From positions 682,001 through 746,000 of the forward strand of contig JAXLXE010000001.1 of assembly GCA_046328115.1 (NCBI GenBank): a DNA stretch of 64,000 nucleotides. The letters run 5' to 3'. This document shows positions 35,289 to 44,236 of the stretch, one piece after another (position 1 is the first letter of the stretch; each line of letters opens with the position of its first letter). This DNA comes from JAXLXE01 sp046328115. GTDB lineage: Bacteria; Chloroflexota; UBA6077; JACCZL01. The notes under the pieces are model-generated. The model was not told where the DNA came from. It saw nothing but the letters and a program-made list of their open reading frames with translations, and made no database searches. Position numbers and translations under genes: made by a program.

Positions 35289-36668
35289 ATGTCCACCCCA
35301 ATTCGGATTCAGCGCGATCTGCTGCCGAGCGAACAGAACTCCCAGGATAAGCGCGATGAGCAACTGTTCTCGTCGCCCGTCGACCGATCGAGTTTCTGGC
35401 CGGAAGCCCCCACGTCAATCGACGAGGCCGGCCTCAACGTGGCACTGGTTGAGGACCACCTCGTCCGAACTCTGTACTTCGGACTGTCCATGAGCGGCGC
35501 GGACATGGCGGCCGCCTGCGGTCTCCCCTACGTGGCGCTCTCCGAGATCATCAACCAACTTGCGCGTGACCACGTGTTCGAGATGTCCGGCCGAGACTCA
35601 CTGACTGAGTCCGGCTACCGCTACTCACTGGCGCCACGAGGCCGGGATCGGGCGGAGGAGGCGCTGGAGCGGACGTGGTATCGGGGGCCACTCCCGGTGC
35701 CAGTCCAGACGTACGTCAATGCCATCAAGGCGCAGTCTATCGGCGAGGTGGTCATCCGCCGCGACGCGCTGAAGGAAGCGTTCTCGGATCTGGTCATCTC
35801 AGACGAGTTCCTTGACCGGATCGGGCCGGCGGTCAACGCGGCGGACTCCATCTTCCTCTACGGCGCGCCAGGCAACGGAAAGACGGCCATTGCCGAACGA
35901 ATCACGAACATGATCGGCGGCTCCATCTTCATCCCACAGGCCGTGGAGATCGATGGCTCCATCATCATGCTATACGACGAACTGAACCACCGTCCCGCCA
36001 AGGACACGGCCAACCGGCGGTACGACCAGCGCTGGGTCCGGATCCGCCGCCCCGTCGTGATGGCGGGTGGTGAGCTGACGATGCCATCGCTTGACCTGAT
36101 CTGGAACCCCGTGGCCAAATTCTACGAGGCTCCCCTCCAGATGAAGGCGAACGGCGGTACGTTCCTCATCGACGACTTTGGGCGTCAGATCATGCGGCCG
36201 ATCGAGCTGCTGAACCGGTGGATCGTACCTCTGGAGCGGCGGATCGACTTCCTCACACTGCAGACGGGTAAGAAGCTAGAAGTGCCGTTTGACGAGCTAC
36301 TCTTGCTCTCCACGAACCTGAACCCGGCGGACCTGGCGGATGAAGCCTTCCAGCGCCGAATCCGGTTCCGCGTGAAGGTGGAAGACCCGGACACCTACCA
36401 GTTTGAGACCGTCTTCCGGGCGGTCTGCAGGTCCAAGAGCGTCCCCTTCGACGAACTGGTGTTCGACTGGCTGATCGAGACCTGGTGGAAGCCATACGAT
36501 CGCCCGTTCCGCATGGTGCAGCCCCGCGACCTGGTCAACAGCCTGATTGCCATCGCGCGATACCTCGGACGGCCACCGGCGATGGAGCCGGATCTCCTTG
36601 ATCGCGCCTGCCGCAGCTACTTTGTGCTGGAGACTGCCCCGGCCGTCACGGCTGCTCGCGTAGCCTGA
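35289..36668 (+). CDS. AAA-family ATPase with N-terminal winged-helix domain, role unknown
   Basis: 459 residues. About 50-120 looks like a winged helix (DHLVRTLYFGLSMSGADMAA, ALSEIINQLARDHV). The ATPase has Walker A GAPGNGKT (192-199), Walker B TFLIDDFGRQ (291-300), a sensor-like LLLLSTNLNP and an arginine-rich segment FQRRIRFRV. The Walker B Asp-Asp in place of Asp-Glu is notable. I know of no characterised member. ATG 35289 is chosen over TTG 35274; neither has a good ribosome-binding site. It interrupts the polysaccharide genes and ends 23 bases inside the convergent citE-like gene. Confidence 0.8.
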   Translation: MSTPIRIQRDLLPSEQNSQDKRDEQLFSSPVDRSSFWPEAPTSIDEAGLNVALVEDHLVRTLYFGLSMSGADMAAACGLPYVALSEIINQLARDHVFEMSGRDSLTESGYRYSLAPRGRDRAEEALERTWYRGPLPVPVQTYVNAIKAQSIGEVVIRRDALKEAFSDLVISDEFLDRIGPAVNAADSIFLYGAPGNGKTAIAERITNMIGGSIFIPQAVEIDGSIIMLYDELNHRPAKDTANRRYDQRWVRIRRPVVMAGGELTMPSLDLIWNPVAKFYEAPLQMKANGGTFLIDDFGRQIMRPIELLNRWIVPLERRIDFLTLQTGKKLEVPFDELLLLSTNLNPADLADEAFQRRIRFRVKVEDPDTYQFETVFRAVCRSKSVPFDELVFDWLIETWWKPYDRPFRMVQPRDLVNSLIAIARYLGRPPAMEPDLLDRACRSYFVLETAPAVTAARVA

Positions 36669-37560
36669 CCTCGGCAGACGTCGTCCCCGCACGCTTCGGA
36701 CTGGCGCTGCCGGTCGCGCGCGCGAGCGTGCGACGGGCCCGTTCCACCATCGGCACGTCGATCAACTCTCCATCGATCTGGACGGCGCCGACTCCGCGCG
36801 CCAGCGCGTCCTCGTACAACGCCACCACACGCGTCGCCCGCGACACGGCCGCTGGCGACGGCACGAACGCCGCGTTGATTGGGGCGATCTGCGAGGGATG
36901 GATTGCCTGCTTGCCGCTGAATCCAAGCTGGGACGCCTCGGCGGCTTCGCGTCTAAGGCCATCCTGATCGTCGATGATCGCCCAGGGACCATCGAAGGCG
37001 AATACGCCCGCGGCGCGGGCGGCCAACGCCACCTGGGCACGCGGATAGATCGATTCGATGCCCTCGCGTGATCGCTCCACGCCAAGATCCAGAGAGAAGT
37101 CCTCCGCTCCGAAACCCACGCCGAACACGCGCGGTGCCGCCCCCACGATCTCATGGACCGCGAGAACGCCGCGGACGGTCTCTACCACGGGGACGAGTTT
37201 CACGCTGCCGATTGGCAGTCCGGCCCGCAACTCTGCCTGAGCCAACGCCATGTTCGCTTCCCGCAGGTCCTGTGCAGACTCCGCCTTCGGCAGCAGCACG
37301 CCGTAAAGCCCCGGGCGCACCGCTGCCCGAACGTCGGCGTGGAAATCACTCGAGCCCATACGGTTCAGCCGAACGAATACCGGAAGCCAGCTGATGAGCT
37401 CCGTGCCCAGCCTGCGGGCTAGCTCCGATCGGGCCGCCTCCTTCGCCGAAGGCGCTACGGCATCCTCAAGATCCAGGATGACGGCATCAGGATGGAGCTC
37501 CCGTAGCTTCTCGTAGAAGCGCCCGCGATCGGCGGGAACAAACAACATTGAACGGATCAC
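36646..37560 (-). CDS. HpcH/HpaI aldolase/citrate lyase beta-like (CitE-like) enzyme
   Basis: 304 residues, TIM-barrel CitE superfamily. N-terminus RSMLFVPAD; metal/CoA-ester region VILDLEDAVAPSAK; a Glu in VPVVETVRGV; GVGFGAEDFSLDLG; and SGKQAIHPSQIAPIN near the end. Stand-alone CitE-like proteins cleave or form malyl-, citramalyl- or related CoA thioesters. No citC, citD or citF is nearby. GTG 37560 is six bases after CATAAT, a leaderless-type start. It runs against the polysaccharide genes, overlapping the AAA gene tail to tail. Confidence 0.9.
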   Translation of the reverse strand: MIRSMLFVPADRGRFYEKLRELHPDAVILDLEDAVAPSAKEAARSELARRLGTELISWLPVFVRLNRMGSSDFHADVRAAVRPGLYGVLLPKAESAQDLREANMALAQAELRAGLPIGSVKLVPVVETVRGVLAVHEIVGAAPRVFGVGFGAEDFSLDLGVERSREGIESIYPRAQVALAARAAGVFAFDGPWAIIDDQDGLRREAAEASQLGFSGKQAIHPSQIAPINAAFVPSPAAVSRATRVVALYEDALARGVGAVQIDGELIDVPMVERARRTLARATGSASPKRAGTTSAEVRLREQP

Positions 37561-37572
37561 GGCCGCATTATG
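37558..37572 (-). promoter_or_regulatory. Leaderless-type promoter of the citE-like gene
   Basis: CATAAT (37572-37567 on the minus strand), six bases, then GTG 37560. Five of six consensus bases. No Shine-Dalgarno. Confidence 0.5.
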
Positions 37573-37658
37573 GCGACCGATGCCTGTACCGGGCCATTCG
37601 CGTTGGTCCCTGGTACACTCCGCCGCACACCCGGGGACGGAGGCCGTGCTCGCAAGCC

Positions 37659-38051
37659 ATGGAGCGCCTGTTCACCGTTGAGGAGGCGAACGACCTCCTG
37701 AGCACACTCGCCCCCATGTTGCAGTCGATCGCCGAGACCCTCGCACTGCTCCATCGCGAGGAGGAGATCGGTGGTCCCACGGATGCGCGAGCCCGCTCCA
37801 ACGGACATGCGCAGGCTCGACCGTCCACGTCCAGCGCGGAACGGGTGGTCTCGCTGCGGGACCGGCTAAGACGTGACGTTGGTGCCCTCACAGACCTTGG
37901 AGTACAGCTCAAGGATCCCAGCATGGGTCTGATTGACTTCCCTTCGCTTCGTGACGGGCGGGTTGTGCTGCTGTGCTGGAGACTCGGCGAGCCGACCGTT
38001 GCGTTCTGGCACGAGACGGACACGGGCTACGCCGGACGTCAGCCGCTGTAG
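37659..38051 (+). CDS. DUF2203 protein
   Basis: 130 residues. The DUF2203 pattern is clear: FTVEEANDLL at the start, a helical middle with a variable polar insertion (about 40-70), and the C-terminal block QLKDPSMGLIDFPSL...VLLCWRLGEPTVAFWHETD. Function unknown. ATG 37659 is chosen by conservation; a GGAGG lies too far upstream (14 bases) to be ideal, and TGG-TACACT near 37611-37619 may be its promoter. It is followed 12 bases later by a glycosyltransferase. Confidence 0.88.
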   Translation: MERLFTVEEANDLLSTLAPMLQSIAETLALLHREEEIGGPTDARARSNGHAQARPSTSSAERVVSLRDRLRRDVGALTDLGVQLKDPSMGLIDFPSLRDGRVVLLCWRLGEPTVAFWHETDTGYAGRQPL

Positions 38052-38063
38052 ACCCTGACGCGC

Positions 38064-39161
38064 ATGCACTTTGCCATTGATGGACGCCTGCTCGCGTTCG
38101 GAACCGGGGGTATCGCGCGATACACGTCCTGCCTGGCGCGCGCCGTGATGCCGCTGCTTGGACGGGACAGGCTTACGATGCTCCGAAGTCGGCGCCAGTC
38201 TGCCGAAGCGCTTGCGGGGCTCTCATCGCAGCCCCTTTGGACTCCGCCGCATCACCGTCTGGAACAAGTGACGCTCCCTCTGGAGGTCGGGCGGATCGGC
38301 CCCACGCTGCTCCACAGCCCTGACTTCGTCCCGCCGCTTCGGCGCACGTTCAAGTCGGTCATCACCGTCCACGATGTGGGATTCCTGAAATACCCGGAGA
38401 CGCTCACGCCCGCAAGCCGAGATTACTACCAGCAGACGGTTCAGGCGGTGCGAAACGCGGAGGCCACCATCGCGGTGTCATGGAACACCGCGCGTGACGT
38501 GTGCGAGGTCGCAGGGACAGCCGCGGACCGGCTCTGGGTCATTCACAATGGCGTCGAGGCCCGGTTCGCGGATCCTGTGTCCGACGCGCAGATGAACGCG
38601 CTCCGAGCGCACCGCGGCCTGGAAGCCCCCTATGTTCTCTACGTCGGGACTATCGAGCCACGCAAGAATCTGATCACGCTGCTGAGAGCCTGCGCGCGGG
38701 CACGGGAGCGCCTTGGCCTCCGACTCGTGATCGCGGGCCGCCGCGGGTGGCTGTATGAACCGTTCTTCGAAGCGGTCCGTGAGCTGAAACTCGCTGAGCA
38801 CTGCACGGTCATCGAAGACCTCACAGATGCAGAGCTACCCGTCCTGTACCGGGGAGCGTCTGTCTTCGTGTACCCATCGCTCTACGAAGGCTTCGGGTTG
38901 CCGGCGCTGGAGGCTATGGCGGGTGGCACGCCCACGGTGGTGTCCGATAACTCATCGTTGCCGGAAGTCGTGGGCGATGGAGCGTTGCTGTTTGAGACGC
39001 TGGACGCAGATTCGCTTGCCCACGAAATGGAACGCGCGATTCATGACACAGCTCTGCGTTCAAGGCTGAGCGCGGCGGGACGGGCCAGGGCAGCGACGTT
39101 CACCTGGGAGCGGGCCGCCCGCCAGACCCTCCGCCTGTATCGCGCCGTGGGCGGGACCTGA
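38064..39161 (+). CDS. GT4 family glycosyltransferase
   Basis: 365 residues, GT-B fold. N-terminal acceptor domain begins FAIDGRLLAFGTGGIARYT, with a glycine-rich loop. The donor-nucleotide domain has YVGTIEPRKNL, the conserved basic residue in IAGRRGW, and the C-terminal EX7E-type block YPSLYEGFGLPALEAMAGGTP. It resembles mannosyl- or rhamnosyltransferases of exopolysaccharide clusters; donor unknown. No Shine-Dalgarno; probably coupled to DUF2203 upstream. Confidence 0.92.
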   Translation: MHFAIDGRLLAFGTGGIARYTSCLARAVMPLLGRDRLTMLRSRRQSAEALAGLSSQPLWTPPHHRLEQVTLPLEVGRIGPTLLHSPDFVPPLRRTFKSVITVHDVGFLKYPETLTPASRDYYQQTVQAVRNAEATIAVSWNTARDVCEVAGTAADRLWVIHNGVEARFADPVSDAQMNALRAHRGLEAPYVLYVGTIEPRKNLITLLRACARARERLGLRLVIAGRRGWLYEPFFEAVRELKLAEHCTVIEDLTDAELPVLYRGASVFVYPSLYEGFGLPALEAMAGGTPTVVSDNSSLPEVVGDGALLFETLDADSLAHEMERAIHDTALRSRLSAAGRARAATFTWERAARQTLRLYRAVGGT

Positions 39162-39221
39162 CGGCATGACACGCATGAATGCGCTTGCCTACCGCCCGCG
39201 GCCCCTGGCATACCCACACAC

Positions 39222-40430
39222 GTGACCGTCCTGTTCCTCACACCCAGGCTGCCCTTTCCTCTGGACACCGGCACGAATTTCAGGAACTACCGGCTGATCC
39301 AGGCGGCGGCCACAGAGCAGCGCGTGCATCTGCTCAGCTTCCTGGACCGCCCGGCAACCAAAGATGACCTCCGCGCCATGGACGCCCTGTGCGAACGCGT
39401 AGAGCTGGTAGCCGCTCCCCGCCATTCCAAGCTGGGCCGTCTCCGCCGAGCGTTCAGCTCCAGCGTGCCGGACCTGGTCTGGCGGCGGTGGTCCCCGCCG
39501 TTCGCTGACACCCTGTCCCAGATGGTCCGCACCACCGGCTACGACGTGGTGGACATCGAGGGTCTGGAGATGGCGGCGTATCGGGCGATGCGCGGGAGTG
39601 CCCGTCTCGTCTACGGCGCACACAATGTGGAGCACTTGCTGCAGCAGCGGGTGTGGGAGGTGGATCGAAACTACCCTGGTCGGCTGCCACGGGCGCTGTA
39701 CTCCAGACACCAGGCGCGGCTGCTCGCTCGGCTCGAAGCAGAGGTCTGCGCCACCGCGGATCGCGTCACCACGGTATCGGCTGTGGACCGTGACCGTCTC
39801 ATGGCGCTCGCGCCAAACGCACGCAGCGTGGTGATCCCCAACACGATCGACGTCGAACTGTTCCCAGCCCGAGGCGCGGATCCAGACATCCCGACCCTGG
39901 TCTTCACGGGGACGTTGGACTATCGGCCCAACATCGATGCCGTGACCTGGCTCACGGATGAGATTGTCCCGGCGATTCGGGCGAACCACCCCGCGGTTCG
40001 ACTGTTTGTGGTGGGGCGTGCGCCGGCAACCGAGATCGTGGCGCGCGGACAACGCGACCCAAGCGTCGCGGTCACAGGCGCGGTCAAGTCCGTACAGCCA
40101 TATTTTGACCGCGCCACGATCTACGTGCTGCCGATGCGATCTGGCGGGGGTGTGCGATTCAAGGCGCTCGAGGCGATGGCCGCGAGCCTGCCGGTGGTCT
40201 CGACCGCGATGGGCATGGACGGCGTAGACGCGCAGGCAGGGCGGCACTACCTCGCCGGCGACAGCGTAGACACGTTCGCGCGGAACGTTAGTGCGCTGCT
40301 CGACGATCCCATCCGGCGGCGGGAACTGGCGGCCGCCGGACGAGAGCTAGTCGCGGCGAAATACGACTGGCGCGCTGTCGCTTCGACGGTGACGGGGATG
40401 TTTCGAGAGCTCACGTGCGGCGCGGCCTGA
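39222..40430 (+). CDS. GT4 family glycosyltransferase
   Basis: 402 residues, GT-B fold. N-terminus FLTPRLPFPLDTGTNFRNY, then the acceptor domain to about 170; a linker with PNTIDVELFP; and a donor domain with FTGTLDYRPNIDAVTWL and LPMRSGGGVRFKALEAMA. This is the WsaF/exosortase-cluster style of GT4. The start is GTG 39222; no Shine-Dalgarno, only a weak TGG-CATACC seven bases upstream. The C-terminus overlaps the next gene by 16 bases. Confidence 0.92.
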   Translation: MTVLFLTPRLPFPLDTGTNFRNYRLIQAAATEQRVHLLSFLDRPATKDDLRAMDALCERVELVAAPRHSKLGRLRRAFSSSVPDLVWRRWSPPFADTLSQMVRTTGYDVVDIEGLEMAAYRAMRGSARLVYGAHNVEHLLQQRVWEVDRNYPGRLPRALYSRHQARLLARLEAEVCATADRVTTVSAVDRDRLMALAPNARSVVIPNTIDVELFPARGADPDIPTLVFTGTLDYRPNIDAVTWLTDEIVPAIRANHPAVRLFVVGRAPATEIVARGQRDPSVAVTGAVKSVQPYFDRATIYVLPMRSGGGVRFKALEAMAASLPVVSTAMGMDGVDAQAGRHYLAGDSVDTFARNVSALLDDPIRRRELAAAGRELVAAKYDWRAVASTVTGMFRELTCGAA

Positions 40431-41659
40431 TCGCGACGATCACGGTCCTGGCGGTGCTCGCGGCGGCCGTAGGCTGGCGCGACGCGCTTTGGTCGAGCCT
40501 TGACCTGGAGACACGGCACCAGCTCGTGGCGCTTGCGTCGCGCCCTCTCGCGCGCGCGGTGGCGACCGCTCCCGAGACGGTGGTCAGTCCGCGTGTGACA
40601 AACCCCATTGGGGTCAACGTGTTCCTGGACCAGGAAGCGAGCGTGGAGTCCCGGCGTCGCGCCCTCCAGATGCTGAAGTCCGCGGGTGTGGGCTGGATTC
40701 GCCAACAGTTCCCGTGGAAAGAGATCGAACGCGATGCAAAGGGTGACTTCTTTGACCGGAAGTGGAATCAAAGCGCGTGGGACAGCTACGACAACGTGGT
40801 GGATCAAGCACGCGAGCTGGGCATAGACGTGATCGCGCGGGTGGACACGTCGCCCGCCTGGGCCCGACCCGGGCAGGAGTGGGAGCAGTCACCGCCCAAC
40901 CGCCTCGAGGATTTCGGCGACTTCCTGTACACCCTGGCAGACCGATATCGCGGGCGGATTAAGGCGTACCAGATCTGGAACGAGCCCAACCTGACAATTG
41001 AGTGGGGCATGCGGCCGCCAAACGCGGGGGAGTACACCCAGCTCCTGGTGCTGGCTAGCGCTCGCATCCGAGCGGCGGACCCGGACGCGATTGTCCTGAG
41101 TGCGTCCATGGCGCCGACGCTGGAGGAGAGCGAGCGCGCTATGAACGAGCTGCTCTTCATCCAGTCGATGTACGACGCGGGCGCGCGCGGCCACTTTGAC
41201 GTGCTGGGTGTGCAGGCGTACGGCCTTCGCAGCGGGCCAGACGACTGGCGGATGTCGGCGGCAGACGTGAACGTCTCGCGGACGATGCTCGTTCGCGAGC
41301 TCATGGTGCGAAATGGGGACGCCACCCGGCCAATCTGGGCCACGGAGCTGGGGTGGAACGCCCAGCCGCCAGACTTCCCGGGCCCTGTGCCCTACGGCGC
41401 CGTGAGCGAGGAACTGCAGGCGCGGTACACCGTGCGGCTGTTTGAGCGGGCGCGGGAACAGTGGCCCTGGATGGGCGTGATGGCCGTCTGGTTCTTCAAG
41501 CTGCCCGCGCCGTGGGAACCCGTCCAGCCCTGGCACTTCTTCAGAATGGTTGACCCGGACTTTTCACCACACCCGGTTTACACGGCCGTGCGAGAGTACG
41601 GGCGAGCGCGCGGGTTTCTGAGCTCCGGCGATGTCCACGCAGGCTCCGTTGCGCACTGA
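40415..41659 (+). CDS. Membrane-anchored clan GH-A glycoside hydrolase (PslG/GH39-like)
   Basis: 414 residues. One N-terminal span (about 4-22) would act as a signal anchor. The TIM barrel starts near GVNVFLDQ (66-73). Glu190 in YQIWNEPNL is the acid/base and Glu311 in IWATELGWN the likely nucleophile, as in GH39/GH5 enzymes. A glycosidase inside a polysaccharide cluster recalls PslG of Pseudomonas, which trims or releases the polymer. GTG 40415 lies within the end of the GT4 gene, and the C-terminus overlaps the next gene by 29 bases, indicating one operon. Confidence 0.85.
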   Translation: MRRGLIATITVLAVLAAAVGWRDALWSSLDLETRHQLVALASRPLARAVATAPETVVSPRVTNPIGVNVFLDQEASVESRRRALQMLKSAGVGWIRQQFPWKEIERDAKGDFFDRKWNQSAWDSYDNVVDQARELGIDVIARVDTSPAWARPGQEWEQSPPNRLEDFGDFLYTLADRYRGRIKAYQIWNEPNLTIEWGMRPPNAGEYTQLLVLASARIRAADPDAIVLSASMAPTLEESERAMNELLFIQSMYDAGARGHFDVLGVQAYGLRSGPDDWRMSAADVNVSRTMLVRELMVRNGDATRPIWATELGWNAQPPDFPGPVPYGAVSEELQARYTVRLFERAREQWPWMGVMAVWFFKLPAPWEPVQPWHFFRMVDPDFSPHPVYTAVREYGRARGFLSSGDVHAGSVAH

Positions 41660-43178
41660 CGCCGATCGTCGGAAGGTCACCACAAATCACGTGGTGGCGC
41701 TGGTGGCCGGCGGGGCGTTGTTCGCCGCGTTCCCCCGCCTGTGGATGCTGGACGCCCAGAGCCTCTGGTACGACGAGGGCGTCAGCGCTCGCATGGTCAC
41801 GCGCTCGTTTGCGGAGATCGCGGCAGCCACCTCCGTGGACATCCACCCGCCCCTTTACTACTGGCTCCTGGCCACGTGGTCCGCCGCGTTTGGCGACTCT
41901 GAGTGGACACTCCGGGTATTCTCCGCGGCGCTGGGATCGCTGGCGGCGGGAGTCACGGGCGTGCTGGCCGCGCGGATCAGGGGCGCCGCCGCTGGCGTCC
42001 TGGCGGTGCTCGTGTTAACCGTCTCGCCGCTTGCCGTTCAGTATGGGCAGGAAGTCAGGATGTACGCGCTGGCCAGCCTCCTGGCGGCGGGGTCTGCCCT
42101 GGCCTGTCACTGGACGATCACCGCTGAGTCTCCATCCACAAGGCGCGCGGCGCTTCATGGCCTCACCACCAGCGCTCTGGTCTACACCCACTACTACGCT
42201 GTCACGGTGGCCGTCGCGCAGCACCTGGTGCTGGTGTGGTGGGCTGTACGTGGGCGCACGAGGGGTCACGTCATGGCGTGGATGGCGGCGGTCACACTGC
42301 CGGTGCTGATGTACCTGCCCTGGCTACCCATCGCCTTGCGCCAGGTGTCTTACTACCCGGGGCTGGGCACACCCCGATCGGCCACTGAGATCGCGGTGGA
42401 CGCGCTCAACGTCCTTTCGCTGGGCCTGGCCACTACCCGCTTCGAGCCGCGGCTGGGACTGGTGCCGTTCCTCGGTCTCGCTCTGGCCGGCCTGTGGGAC
42501 TTACGCCGCGATCGTACACATGCGCTGCCGCTCGTTGGCCTCTGGCTGGCCGTCCCCATTGGTGCCGTGCTTGCGCTCTCGGCGGGCACCCCGCGCTACG
42601 AGCCGCGGTTCCTGATGCTCGTGGCGCCGGCGTGGTGCGTCGCAATTGCGCTCGGGGTCTGGTCCGTCGCGCGCGGTGGCGGTGCGCTGCTGGCAGAACG
42701 CGCCATCTGGCTTGCGCCGGCCCGGGCAACCATATGCGTCATCCTGATTGGAATGCTGCTCGTGCCCACTGCGCGTTCGCTGCGGTCGTACTACAGTGAC
42801 CCTCGGTACGCCCGCGATGATTACCGGAGCCTCGTCGCGTCGATCTCTCGAGAAGCTCGCGCCGGGGACACGGTCCTCCTAACGGCGCCGGGCCAGATCG
42901 ATGTTGTCAGCTACTACGCGCGGCGTGCGGACCCGGGCCTCCTGGGGAGAATCGTGCCGCTTCCGCGTGAACGTCCCATTAACGGGCCAGCGACGGTCCA
43001 GTCCCTGGAAGCGCTCGCCGCGTCCACGGCTCGCGTCTGGCTAGTTCGTTGGGCCCACCGCGAAGCCGATCCGGACGACCTGATTGGCCAATGGCTCGGC
43101 GTACACCTGGCTCAAGTTCAGACCCGCACTTTCGGCGCGGTGGAGCTCTGGCTCTACTCTGAATGGCGGCAACGCTGA
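41631..43178 (+). CDS. GT39/ArnT-type membrane glycosyltransferase
   Basis: 515 residues with about eleven spans. The first loop has LWYDEGVSARM and VDIHPPLYYWLLATW, matching the Asp-Glu and His-Pro-Pro pattern of polyprenyl-phosphate-sugar-dependent GT39/GT83 enzymes. Next comes a long C-terminal soluble part (about 395-515). It probably adds a sugar on the outer face of the membrane. It overlaps both neighbours (29 bases before; the next gene starts in its TGA), so it is part of the 38-45.7 kb operon. Confidence 0.88.
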   Translation: MSTQAPLRTDADRRKVTTNHVVALVAGGALFAAFPRLWMLDAQSLWYDEGVSARMVTRSFAEIAAATSVDIHPPLYYWLLATWSAAFGDSEWTLRVFSAALGSLAAGVTGVLAARIRGAAAGVLAVLVLTVSPLAVQYGQEVRMYALASLLAAGSALACHWTITAESPSTRRAALHGLTTSALVYTHYYAVTVAVAQHLVLVWWAVRGRTRGHVMAWMAAVTLPVLMYLPWLPIALRQVSYYPGLGTPRSATEIAVDALNVLSLGLATTRFEPRLGLVPFLGLALAGLWDLRRDRTHALPLVGLWLAVPIGAVLALSAGTPRYEPRFLMLVAPAWCVAIALGVWSVARGGGALLAERAIWLAPARATICVILIGMLLVPTARSLRSYYSDPRYARDDYRSLVASISREARAGDTVLLTAPGQIDVVSYYARRADPGLLGRIVPLPRERPINGPATVQSLEALAASTARVWLVRWAHREADPDDLIGQWLGVHLAQVQTRTFGAVELWLYSEWRQR

Positions 43179-44236
43179 TGGGCGTCTCCCTGTGCCTGAC
43201 CGTGCTCAATGAGCGCGCGTCCATCGACGAGCTGCTGGGGTCTCTGAGGGATCAGACGCGACAGCCGGACGAGATCGTCGTGGTAGACGGGGGATCCACG
43301 GATGGGACCCTGGACCGACTCCGCGCGTGGCAACAACAAGGCCTTCCGCTCATCGTCATTGAGGCACCCGGCGCCAACATCTCCGCGGGGCGGAACCGTG
43401 CCTTGCGCGCCGCCACACAACCCATCTGTGCCGTCACCGACGCGGGTGTGCGGCTCTCCCCGAATTGGCTGGAGGATCTCAGCCGCCCGATTGAACAGGG
43501 CGTGGCCGAGGTGTGCAGCGGTTTCTTTGCCTCCGACCCACGGTCCGTCTGGGAGATTGCGCTGGGCGCAACGACCCTACCGACCGCGGCGGAGATCACT
43601 CCCGCGACGTTCCTACCATCCAGCCGTTCCATCGCGTTCACCCGCGCCGCCTGGGAACGGGTGGGTGGCTATCCCGAGTGGATCGACTACTGTGAGGATC
43701 TGCTCTTCGATCTTGACCTGAAGGCCGCGGGATACGCGTTTTTCTGGCAGCCCAACGCGGTAGCCGCGTTCCGTCCGCGCACTACTCCGCGAGCGTTCTT
43801 CACCCAGTATTACCGCTATGCGCGCGGCGACGGGAAGGCAGATCTGTGGAAGCGGCGCCACGCCGTTCGCTATTGCACCTACGCCGCGCTCGTCTGCGGT
43901 GTCGTTGCCTCTGTCCGGTATCCCTTTGTTCTGGGCCTGTTGGCCGCTGGCGCGGCCGCGTACGTGAGAGCGCCGATCCGGCGTATCTGGCCGACGCTCC
44001 CAACACTGAAATCAGCCGATCGAATCCGTGCGCTCGCGTGGATTCCGGTGATTCGCCTTATCGGTGACGTGGGCAAGATGGCCGGCTATCCAGTTGGCGT
44101 CCTGTGGCGAATTCGTGACGGCGGCAGATCGCGTTCGCTTGCTCAGCGCTCCGTCGCGCCAGTATCCTCCGAACAGTCGGCCACCGTTCCGTCATCTGGA
44201 GGGCACGTGGCACGGCACCCACAGGCGCATGACTGA
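43178..44236 (+). CDS. GT2 family glycosyltransferase
   Basis: 352 residues from ATG 43178, which shares its A with the previous TGA (TGATG); an in-frame ATG five codons earlier is possible. GT-A fold: LTVLNERASIDELL, DEIVVVDGGSTDGTL with the nucleotide-binding Asp, SAGRNRAL, and the metal/base region DYCEDLLFDLDL. Two or three C-terminal spans (about 245-300) suggest membrane association. It forms part of the same operon. Confidence 0.92.
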   Translation: MGVSLCLTVLNERASIDELLGSLRDQTRQPDEIVVVDGGSTDGTLDRLRAWQQQGLPLIVIEAPGANISAGRNRALRAATQPICAVTDAGVRLSPNWLEDLSRPIEQGVAEVCSGFFASDPRSVWEIALGATTLPTAAEITPATFLPSSRSIAFTRAAWERVGGYPEWIDYCEDLLFDLDLKAAGYAFFWQPNAVAAFRPRTTPRAFFTQYYRYARGDGKADLWKRRHAVRYCTYAALVCGVVASVRYPFVLGLLAAGAAAYVRAPIRRIWPTLPTLKSADRIRALAWIPVIRLIGDVGKMAGYPVGVLWRIRDGGRSRSLAQRSVAPVSSEQSATVPSSGGHVARHPQAHD

